This document shows, piece by piece, positions 24,106 through 31,759 of a stretch of 38,716 bases of DNA (within the stretch, counting starts at the first letter, position 1; every line of letters begins with the position of its first letter). Where the stretch lies: positions 1 through 38,716 of the forward strand of contig CANQHF010000010.1 in NCBI GenBank assembly GCA_947623685.1. Reading direction: 5' to 3'. Under the pieces are notes generated by a model. The model ran no database searches. It was not told the DNA's origin and was given only the letters and a program-made list of their open reading frames with translations. The stretch comes from an uncultured Bacilli bacterium (GTDB lineage Bacteria > Bacillota_I > Bacilli_A > RF39 > UBA660). The position numbers and the translations under genes were made by a program.

Positions 24106-24612
24106 TTAATTTTGAAATTTTACCGAAACATACATTTTACTATCATATTGTTCGTTAATTAATCTCATAACATCATTTGCAAGAGAATAATCATGATCTT
24201 TTTTCTTAATGGTTACGCTTATGTTATTACCATCTATTTTAATAAATGAATCAAGTTTTAATTCTTTTTTTAACTTTTTTTCTAATTCTTCTTCTTTTGC
24301 TTTTATTTCATCAATTTGTTTTAAACCTTCATAAGCGTTGTTTTTCTCTTCGGTTGATGCATCTTTATTTGTTAATATTTCATTATATTCCGCTGCTAAA
24401 GCTGATCTTTCTTCATCCGCTTCTACTTGAAGTGCTGTTAAAACGTCTGATTCATTTACAGTCACTTTAGCACTAGTGGTAGTTTTCTTACTGTTATCAG
24501 ATTTTGATGTTGGTGATGTTAAAAGCTCACTTGGCATAGTAATATAATACACACTTAATACTAATATTAAACTAAATAACGTTAAAAACCATATTTTTTG
24601 TTTATTTATCAT
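24106..24612 (-). CDS. spoIIIAH: Stage III sporulation protein AH
   Basis: SpoIIIAH forms the mother-cell ring of the feeding-tube channel, with SpoIIQ on the forespore side. The 168-residue product has a single membrane helix at its N-terminus (INKQKIWFLTLFSLILVLSVYYITMP), a Ser/Thr linker, a helical segment and a C-terminal ring-building motif domain (DSFIKIDGNNISVTIKK). I use ATG at 24612, with GGAGGAG upstream; the track's TTG lies in that site. In Bacillus it is the last of eight spoIIIA genes; here no spoIIIAA-AG gene is adjacent, so it is an orphan in this window. Confidence 0.88.
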   Translation of the reverse strand: MINKQKIWFLTLFSLILVLSVYYITMPSELLTSPTSKSDNSKKTTTSAKVTVNESDVLTALQVEADEERSALAAEYNEILTNKDASTEEKNNAYEGLKQIDEIKAKEEELEKKLKKELKLDSFIKIDGNNISVTIKKKDHDYSLANDVMRLINEQYDSKMYVSVKFQN

Positions 24613-24676
24613 GTTCTCCTCCAAATCAAATTCTTATACTTAACTATATGCACAATTAAAAAATTAATTACAAAAA

Positions 24677-24705
24677 AAAGAATCTTACGATTCTTCGGTA
24701 TTTAA
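24677..24705 (-). terminator. Terminator after the 460-residue coiled-coil protein
   Basis: AAGAATC and GATTCTT arms with a four-base loop, followed on the minus strand by a run of T. It includes the last codons of the gene. Confidence 0.85.
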
Positions 24706-26067
24706 AACTGCGTTTGCAAAAGGCATAACGTCATTAATTTTTTTATCTAATTCTTTTTGTTTATTCTCAAGTTCTTTTTCCTTGTCATTTAACTCTTTTT
24801 CAAAATTATCAAGTTCTATTTTCTTATTTTCAGCACTTTCAATTAAGTCATTAACAAAAGCTTCATCTTCTTGTAATTTTGCTTTTTCTTCATTATATTT
24901 ATTACGACGTTCATCAATCTTTTTTAATCGATTAGTAAGACGCTTAATCATCTCTTCAACGATTTGTCTTTCGTTATATTCAGATTCTAAAGCATCTTGA
25001 TCATTTTCTCTTACAATAGGATCAACTTTGATGTACATATCATCTTTTACTTCATCATTATCTTGTGCAACAATTGGTGATTTAGCAATCTTAAGAATTT
25101 CTTCAACGTCATAAGAACGTTTAGGTAAGCTAGTTACTTCATCTTTTATTTCAACTGGTTCTTGCGCTTCAATTTTAATTGGCGTAACATCAGTTTCTTT
25201 TTCTTCATTAACTAAAGGTAATGGTGAATTAATTTCATCTGAAGAAGAAGCATCAATTTCATCAATTTTTGGAACTGAAATATCAAGTTGTGGTTCTTGT
25301 ATATTATCAAGAGTTGGAGTTAAATAATCTTGGGCAGAAATTTCATCTAAAGTAGGTAATGGCGGAATATTTATGTCTTCCAAATCATTAGTTTCTTCTT
25401 TAGAATTATCATTATAACCTTCATATATATTTTCACTATCAATATCAATTACTGAATTTAAAGCCGATGTGACTTCACTTACAAAATTATTTAAATATAA
25501 ATCACTAATTTGTTTAAGAGCATTAGATATAAGATAATATAAATCATTTTTATAATTAGCGATTAATTTATCTAACGCATCCATATCAAAAGTAGCGTTA
25601 TTATTTAAATATGTTTTAAAATCACTAATGATACTTTCAACTTCGCCATTTTCACCATTTTCGTTAGTAAAATCCACTCTTTTTATTTTAACTATTTCTA
25701 AATATTTGTTATTTAAAAGATTATTTAGATTATTAGTAAATGATTCTTTTTCTTCCTTAGAAGTTATGTTAGCACCTTCTAATTTATCATTAATCTTTTC
25801 AACGAATTGTTCATTTACCGTTTCAACACTTCTTAAATCTTTAATAACGTATGATTCAATTATTTTAGAAATTGAATCTACTAACTTATCCTTTGCTTCA
25901 TTTAAAGTATTAGAAAAATCAATGGTGTAATTAGATGCTTGAACAACATCTCCAACAAAAGTTGTTGCTTTTTCATCTAAAGATGCATTTAACGTCCTTA
26001 ATATATTTCTATATTCATTATTATTTTCGCTTACTTTATCCAAAATACTATTTAACAACTTACTCAT
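24685..26067 (-). CDS. Coiled-coil protein of unknown function (second of pair)
   Basis: No family is recognised. The 460-residue product has a helical N-terminal domain (about 1-200), an acidic and Pro-rich unstructured linker (about 225-335, with repeated 'P.LD.I' segments), and a C-terminal long coiled coil (about 355-450) ending with VMPFANAVLN. No signal peptide or membrane helix is seen. GGGAGG precedes the ATG at 26067, which overlaps the stop of the preceding gene by eight bases. The layout is the same as in the upstream gene, so the two products probably act together, perhaps as a scaffold; that is inference. Confidence 0.75.
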   Translation of the reverse strand: MSKLLNSILDKVSENNNEYRNILRTLNASLDEKATTFVGDVVQASNYTIDFSNTLNEAKDKLVDSISKIIESYVIKDLRSVETVNEQFVEKINDKLEGANITSKEEKESFTNNLNNLLNNKYLEIVKIKRVDFTNENGENGEVESIISDFKTYLNNNATFDMDALDKLIANYKNDLYYLISNALKQISDLYLNNFVSEVTSALNSVIDIDSENIYEGYNDNSKEETNDLEDINIPPLPTLDEISAQDYLTPTLDNIQEPQLDISVPKIDEIDASSSDEINSPLPLVNEEKETDVTPIKIEAQEPVEIKDEVTSLPKRSYDVEEILKIAKSPIVAQDNDEVKDDMYIKVDPIVRENDQDALESEYNERQIVEEMIKRLTNRLKKIDERRNKYNEEKAKLQEDEAFVNDLIESAENKKIELDNFEKELNDKEKELENKQKELDKKINDVMPFANAVLNTEES

Positions 26068-27067
26068 TTTCACTACCTCCCGCATTAGATGAATCCTTTA
26101 TCTTACTTAAGCCTTTAATAAGTGGCTTCATATTAAGGAATATAACTTCAGTTTCTGATAATTTTGAATTAAGTTCTACTTCTTTTGAATTAAGTTCAAG
26201 TTTTCTTTGGGATAAGTTATTTTCCCTTTCTATGTTTGACTCTATGTTCTTATTTGTATCAGATAATCTTTTTTCAACTTCCTTTTTATTTTCTTGCAAG
26301 TTATTTTCTTTTCTAGTTAAATTTTCTTCTTCGGTGTTTAAACTTAAAATTATTTTATTAAACAACGTCATATCATCGTATTTTCCAAATAAATTATCAT
26401 TATTTGTTTCATCTGGTTTAGTTACTATTTCTTCGATAGGCTCAATCATGTTTTCATCCCCTTTTTCATCTTTTTCTTCTTTTATTTCATCAAGCAATAT
26501 ATTTAAATATTTATCACTTGCGACATCCATTAATTTTATTAAATCATCATCTAATTTTTCATTTAAAAAATTAACTAAATTACTAACGGCGTTTACCATT
26601 ACTTTGTTTTCATTTATCCGTGGAATTATTCTTTTATTAACAAACGAGGTTATCTTTGAAATTATTAAACTAATATCCAAATCCTCGGTCATGTTAAGTT
26701 GGTTAGATGTTTTATTTTTGTTAAATTCATTAGTGTATTTATCCTTAATATCACCTTGTGATATATTTTTTGAAAAATAATCTTCAATAAATGAGTCATT
26801 AGTTATTTGAAGTGCTAAAGAATCAATAAATAATTTTCTTTTGATTTTCTTTATGATGTCATTTTTAATCAAATTACTTGCTTCGTTTCTTAAAAACTCT
26901 TCGGTTATTTCATCATCTATTTCACCAACTAAGCTAACCATTTCCTCGGCAAATTGATAAATTCTAGTATCTATTAAATCTTCTAGTTGCTTTAATATAA
27001 CATCTTCGTTTAGCGTACTGCATTTTAATAAAACACTATTTTTTATTCTCTCAATTGTACCAATCAC
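26060..27067 (-). CDS. Coiled-coil protein of unknown function (first of pair)
   Basis: Unrecognised 335-residue protein. A helical N-terminal domain (about 1-195) is followed by a short acidic linker containing PIEEIVTKPDE and a C-terminal coiled coil (about 235-315) with heptad-like Leu and Glu/Lys/Asn, ending FLNMKPLIKGLSKIK. It starts at GTG with AAGGAGG six bases upstream. There is no membrane or export signal. It is first in a two-gene unit with a coupled second gene of the same layout. Confidence 0.75.
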   Translation of the reverse strand: MIGTIERIKNSVLLKCSTLNEDVILKQLEDLIDTRIYQFAEEMVSLVGEIDDEITEEFLRNEASNLIKNDIIKKIKRKLFIDSLALQITNDSFIEDYFSKNISQGDIKDKYTNEFNKNKTSNQLNMTEDLDISLIISKITSFVNKRIIPRINENKVMVNAVSNLVNFLNEKLDDDLIKLMDVASDKYLNILLDEIKEEKDEKGDENMIEPIEEIVTKPDETNNDNLFGKYDDMTLFNKIILSLNTEEENLTRKENNLQENKKEVEKRLSDTNKNIESNIERENNLSQRKLELNSKEVELNSKLSETEVIFLNMKPLIKGLSKIKDSSNAGGSENE

Positions 27068-27141
27068 AACTAACCTCCTTTTTCCCCTTTTTTATGACGC
27101 ATTTTATAGCTTCATATTATAACTAATAACATTCTAACACA

Positions 27142-27178
27142 AAAAAAGATAAATTTAAACAATAAATTTATCTTTTTT
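27142..27178 (-). terminator. Terminator of the YfhO-family gene
   Basis: AAAAAAGATAAATTT and AAATTTATCTTTTTT arms are symmetric, and the stop codon lies in the hairpin. It works towards the coiled-coil genes on the minus strand. Confidence 0.85.
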
Positions 27179-29737
27179 ATTTTTTTTCTTAATTTTCGTT
27201 TCAAAAAACATATAATAAGCTGCGAAAAAAACAAGAGAAATCGCTGATATTATAAGGCCTTCTTTCATTAGGTAAGGATAATATACCATCTTTATTTTAT
27301 GAGTACCTTTTTTTAAATTACAAGTTAAAAATGAATTGATATCTTTTGTTTTTACTTTTTTACCATCCACGTACACGCTCCAACCTTTATCATATGCAAT
27401 GGTTGTAAATAATATTTCATCATCTTTTGCATTTATTTTTCCATAAATATATGTATCACTATATTTTTCTACTTTTAATGTCTCATCATTTATTGCGTTA
27501 TAAAACTTATTAAACGCATCTTCATTAATCGTGTAAGCTCCAAATAATAAGTTGTTATTAGCGTTATCATTAAAATTAATTTTAACGTTTACGTAATCAG
27601 AATTTATTTTACCAGCATCAAAAACGTAATATTCATCAGATGTTAAAGTATAATAACTTCCTTCTATTTCAAAACTACTAACACCATCTGATCCAATGTA
27701 TAAATAAATGTTATCATGCTTTTTGTTATCCAAAACAAGTGTTAATTCACCAGATGCATCATATATTTCATAATTTAAATTTAAATCAAATGCATCATCA
27801 GATACGTTTGTTATTTTAGCATTATCACCAACTTCTTTTATATCAACTTTTTCAAATATATCCTTTATTAAAGATGATTTTAAAACAAACTCGCTTTGAT
27901 TAAGAAATGGATTATAATTAACAAGATGCCAATTTTTAATATCTTTATTAACGGCATAGGCAATCGATGTTGAATAATCATATCTTGAAATAACATTATT
28001 ATCATTTGCGCCAATTACTTTGTAATAATCATTATTAACGTATTTACCCATTATGTATTTTATGTTAAACATCGTGTTATATATTGGAGTTTGGTACTCT
28101 TTATAATAAAAACTATTAATGTTATTACCCGCAAGTCCAAGCATTCTTTGCGTTTTAGACATACTTTCATATGCCATTGATGAAAAGGTAGATATACCAT
28201 AATAATCATACCATGCCCCATCGTTTAATGTTAAATAATCCGTTTTTTCAATTCTATATAAACCATTATCTTCTTGTCTTGCCTTTTTAATTAAACTCAT
28301 ATAAGGCTTTTTATCCTGCATAAAATTTTTTATATCGTGATCTATGTCCCAGTTAACATCTATTGAATAAACGCACTCAAACAATATTAATAATGAAAAT
28401 ATTGCGTAAAGAAATTTTTTATTAACGCTTTTATTTTTATATAAAATAATAATAGCATAATATAAAATAAGTAAGCCAAGACATATTATTGCCTTTTTAT
28501 CAGTCATGTTTTTAAAATCAAGTTTATTAGATAAAAGCGTAACTAAAATAGCAACTAAAAAGCATATTGATATTCTTATTATTGATACATCTTTTATTCT
28601 TAAAATAGAATAATAACCCAAAGATATAAGAACAAAAACATATATAAATGAATAACGCCATGGCAAATCATTTGGAACATGAAAAGCATGCCATATAAAA
28701 TCAATGGTGTTTATGTTAAATGAAAAGAAGAAAAACAAAAGTGCTAAAATAGATAGAACTTTAAATTTTATGTTAATCTTTTTATTGATGAATAAAATAA
28801 GAATTAAAACCAAAGTAAGCATTCCAGGATATACGTTTGGAAGTGGTAAAATATCGCTTGAAAAAACGGTTCTTTTAACTCCGGTTAAATGGTTAAATAC
28901 ATAATTAGATATGGAAAAGTTCGTACTTAAAGATGGCATTACGTCTTTTGTTGCGGATATTGAGTTTAATGATGCATATAAAGGAAGAAGCAAAAAGGCT
29001 ACTAACATACCTGCTAAAACGGATGAAAACAAAAATGTTGAGCATTTTTTTAGTATGTTTTTAATTTTAAAGTTACCCTTATAAATTAATAATCCAATAA
29101 AATAAACAACACTAAAAATGCATATCATATACCCAATAAAATAGTTAGCAAATAACATAACAGCAAGGCTTATAATATAAAGGCTTGCTTTATTTTCATT
29201 TATTATTTTGTTTATTCCAATCATTATAATTGGTAAAAATACCATTCCATCGAGCCACATTATGTTCCAGTAATAAGCGCAAAAATATCCAGAAAAACTA
29301 TATAAGCATCCAAAAAACGCAATTAATATGCTGTTTTTTTTGAAGGTGTTTTTCAAATAACAAGACATACTTATTTGTGCTACTACCACTTTAAGTGCAA
29401 TTATAACCGAAAAAGCCATTACGATGTTTTCTTTTTTAAAAAGTAAAAGCACCAAGTTAAATGGACTAGATAAATAATTTAAAAAATTTCTATAAAATGC
29501 AATTCCACCGGCAGTATTAAAAGAATATAAAAGAGATTCTCCTTGTTTTATGCGATCATACAATTCATTAAGTAACGGACCATACTGATGATAAAAATCA
29601 ACATCAAGCATTGAGTTGTTACCAAATGGTGCTATTTTTTGTAGAGAATATATAACTATTATAATAATACTAGATAAAAGAAAACCCAGCATAATCCATT
29701 TATTATCATTTAAAAAAGCTTTTATTCTTTTTTTCAT
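27155..29737 (-). CDS. yfhO: YfhO family membrane protein
   Basis: An 860-residue protein of the bacterial YfhO family (C-type, glycosyltransferase-like membrane proteins). Around a dozen membrane helices occupy the N-terminal half and one the C-terminus, with a large extracytoplasmic domain between. The motif DFYHQYGPLL and FNTAGGIAFYRNFLNYLSSP near residues 45-95 and YDKGWSVYVDGKKV near residue 785 are family-typical. In Bacillus and Listeria relatives act in lipoteichoic-acid or lipid glycosylation; the substrate here is unknown. I use ATG at 29737 after GGTGATCATA. It is followed by a terminator. Confidence 0.9.
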   Translation of the reverse strand: MKKRIKAFLNDNKWIMLGFLLSSIIIIVIYSLQKIAPFGNNSMLDVDFYHQYGPLLNELYDRIKQGESLLYSFNTAGGIAFYRNFLNYLSSPFNLVLLLFKKENIVMAFSVIIALKVVVAQISMSCYLKNTFKKNSILIAFFGCLYSFSGYFCAYYWNIMWLDGMVFLPIIMIGINKIINENKASLYIISLAVMLFANYFIGYMICIFSVVYFIGLLIYKGNFKIKNILKKCSTFLFSSVLAGMLVAFLLLPLYASLNSISATKDVMPSLSTNFSISNYVFNHLTGVKRTVFSSDILPLPNVYPGMLTLVLILILFINKKINIKFKVLSILALLFFFFSFNINTIDFIWHAFHVPNDLPWRYSFIYVFVLISLGYYSILRIKDVSIIRISICFLVAILVTLLSNKLDFKNMTDKKAIICLGLLILYYAIIILYKNKSVNKKFLYAIFSLLILFECVYSIDVNWDIDHDIKNFMQDKKPYMSLIKKARQEDNGLYRIEKTDYLTLNDGAWYDYYGISTFSSMAYESMSKTQRMLGLAGNNINSFYYKEYQTPIYNTMFNIKYIMGKYVNNDYYKVIGANDNNVISRYDYSTSIAYAVNKDIKNWHLVNYNPFLNQSEFVLKSSLIKDIFEKVDIKEVGDNAKITNVSDDAFDLNLNYEIYDASGELTLVLDNKKHDNIYLYIGSDGVSSFEIEGSYYTLTSDEYYVFDAGKINSDYVNVKINFNDNANNNLLFGAYTINEDAFNKFYNAINDETLKVEKYSDTYIYGKINAKDDEILFTTIAYDKGWSVYVDGKKVKTKDINSFLTCNLKKGTHKIKMVYYPYLMKEGLIISAISLVFFAAYYMFFETKIKKKNKKDKFIV

Positions 29738-29796
29738 TATGATCACCATATAAATAATAACATAAAAAAAGAAAAGTAAGCAATCATTTTTAATTT

Positions 29797-30531
29797 CTAC
29801 TCTAAAACATTTTTAATTTCAGCTGGATTTTCCTTTAAATACACACATAGCTTTTCATTATTATCAACCGTTGCAAGTAAAATATCTTTTGTATTATGTC
29901 CTTTAATTTTTAGTTGTTTTAAAAGCCATTTTTCGTCTTTATTAATTTTTTGTAAATTCTTAACCATTATTTTACCATCTATTATAACGTTTGACAAAAG
30001 GCCCTGTTTTGTTGGTTTTAAATTCATATCCTTAATAGTAACTGGATTATATTCATCCTTAAGTAAAAAACTAACCTTTCCATTTGCTTCCATAAGCGCA
30101 TACTTAATTTGACTTATATCAAAATATCCTGCTATCCTAGTTGTTTCTAAAAAATCATTTATATCTAACTTTACTCTTTTTAAGTTCTTATATATAAACT
30201 TACCATCACTAATAATTAAAGTTGGACTACCGATAAAAAATCTTCTTATTAAAATACTTTTCATCGTTAAAATGGAAACTAAAGTTGCAATAAATCCAAA
30301 GATAATAACCGCAACTACCCCATTCATTATCTGAATATCAAGGTTCATTGATATTTCAGCGGCAAAATTACCAATTGAAATACTAATTACGTAATCAAAT
30401 AAACTAAGCTCTGATACTTGTTTTTTACCAATTATCTTCGTTATGAAAAATAAAGTTACCAATGAAAATAAAGCCCTTGATGCAACGATTAATACCTCTT
30501 GCCAATTTGTGTTTAAAATATCAGAAATCAC
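29797..30531 (-). CDS. DUF421 (YetF family) membrane protein
   Basis: A 244-residue protein with three N-terminal membrane helices and a cytoplasmic C-terminal domain. ITKIIGKKQVSELSLFDYVISISIGNFAAE (about residues 35-65) is the DUF421 hallmark, and the part after residue 115 holds RVKLDINDFLETTRIAGYFDISQIKYALMEANGKVSF. Homologues include Bacillus YetF and YrbG; their function in spores or envelope is not established. I prefer GTG at 30531, which has GGTGAT four bases upstream; ATG at 30543 in the track overlaps that ribosome site. Confidence 0.9.
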   Translation of the reverse strand: MISDILNTNWQEVLIVASRALFSLVTLFFITKIIGKKQVSELSLFDYVISISIGNFAAEISMNLDIQIMNGVVAVIIFGFIATLVSILTMKSILIRRFFIGSPTLIISDGKFIYKNLKRVKLDINDFLETTRIAGYFDISQIKYALMEANGKVSFLLKDEYNPVTIKDMNLKPTKQGLLSNVIIDGKIMVKNLQKINKDEKWLLKQLKIKGHNTKDILLATVDNNEKLCVYLKENPAEIKNVLE

Positions 30532-30584
30532 AATTATCACCATTTATATGATTAACAAAAAAAGTATATTTATTCAATGTTAGA

Positions 30585-30614
30585 TGGACATTAAAGCCTT
30601 AATCTTGTTATAAT
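30585..30614 (+). promoter_or_regulatory. Sigma-A promoter of tmcAL
   Basis: TGGACA (30585-30590) and TATAAT (30609-30614) are 18 bases apart, just upstream of the AAAGGAGC ribosome site. Confidence 0.75.
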
Positions 30615-30636
30615 ATTGATATAAAGGAGCTTATTT

Positions 30637-31755
30637 ATGATAAACGTTGGTGTAATAGCGGAATACAATCCATTTCATAATGGACACATTCATCATTTAA
30701 ATGAAACTAAAAAAATGTTCCCAAATGCTAATTTAATTCTTATACTAATTGGAAATTTTACTCAGCGTGGCGATGTAAGTGTAATTAATAAATGGGATAA
30801 AACTAATTTAGCGTTAGAATATGGTTTTGATTTAGTGGTAGAACTTCCCTTTAACGTTGCAACTTCATCTGCTAGCATTTATGCTAAGGGAGCAATTGAC
30901 ATATTGAACATGTTAAATTGTAACTATTTAGTTTTTGGCTGTGAAACAAATGATGTTAAATTATTAGAAAATTTGGTTTATGCAACTAATAATAATTATG
31001 ATTATGAAAACAAAATAAAAACATATTTAGATAAGGGATTTAATTATCCAAAAGCCTGCTCTTTAGCACTTAATGACATAACAAATGTAAAAATTGATAA
31101 ACCAAATGACGTTTTAGCTTTGGAATACGTAAGAAGCATCATAAATTCTAATAGCAAGATAAAACCAGTAAGTATAAAAAGAACAAATAATTACCACGAA
31201 AAGATGGTACGTAATAAAATATCTAGTGCAACTTCAATTAGAAAAAACCTTGATAATACGAATTTAGTTAAACACTCCTTACCAAAAAAATCACTTGATT
31301 TAACAAAAAATATTTCACTAAATGATTATTTTAAATACATAAAGTACGAAATAATAACGTGTGATAAGTTAAACGAAATATTAGATGTTGATGAAGGAAT
31401 TGAAAATAAATTAAAAAAAGAAATCATATCCGCGAAAACAACCGATGATTTAATATTAAAAATAAAATCAAAAAGATACTCGTATAATAGAATAAAAAGA
31501 ATGCTACTTCATATTCTTACTAAAACACCAAAAAATTATGATGTTAATATTAAATACATAAGAGTGTTAGGATTTAGTAAAAAAGGTGCTAAAATCTTAA
31601 AAGAAATTAAAAATAGTGTAAAAGTTCCAATCATAACAAAATATAAAAAAGAATATAATGATCTGTTTTTAGACGATCTAAAAGCATCTAAATTATATTC
31701 TTTAATAGCAAACTATAATTATAAAGAAGAGTTTAAATCTAGTATTAAAAAGTAA
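30637..31755 (+). CDS. tmcAL: tRNA(Met) cytidine acetate ligase TmcAL
   Basis: TmcAL activates acetate with ATP and makes N4-acetylcytidine at the wobble position of elongator tRNA-Met. The nucleotidyltransferase start GVIAEYNPFHNGHIHHL (HNGH is the HxGH motif) is clear, followed by IGNFTQRGDVSVINKW and DLVVELP. Later RTNNYHEKMVRNKISSATSIRK (about 185-210) is also conserved. With 372 residues it is slightly shorter than Bacillus YlbM (415). It is monocistronic on the plus strand, with sigma-A promoter. It converges closely on the next minus-strand gene. Confidence 0.95.
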   Translation: MINVGVIAEYNPFHNGHIHHLNETKKMFPNANLILILIGNFTQRGDVSVINKWDKTNLALEYGFDLVVELPFNVATSSASIYAKGAIDILNMLNCNYLVFGCETNDVKLLENLVYATNNNYDYENKIKTYLDKGFNYPKACSLALNDITNVKIDKPNDVLALEYVRSIINSNSKIKPVSIKRTNNYHEKMVRNKISSATSIRKNLDNTNLVKHSLPKKSLDLTKNISLNDYFKYIKYEIITCDKLNEILDVDEGIENKLKKEIISAKTTDDLILKIKSKRYSYNRIKRMLLHILTKTPKNYDVNIKYIRVLGFSKKGAKILKEIKNSVKVPIITKYKKEYNDLFLDDLKASKLYSLIANYNYKEEFKSSIKK

Positions 31756-31759
31756 GTTT

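Noticed and set aside
25935-26780. 281-codon ORF on the plus strand
   Set aside because: It is the opposite strand of the Glu/Lys/Asn-rich coiled-coil genes; its Phe/Leu/Ser-rich composition follows from that, and it crosses the junction between two coupled minus-strand genes with no ribosome site.
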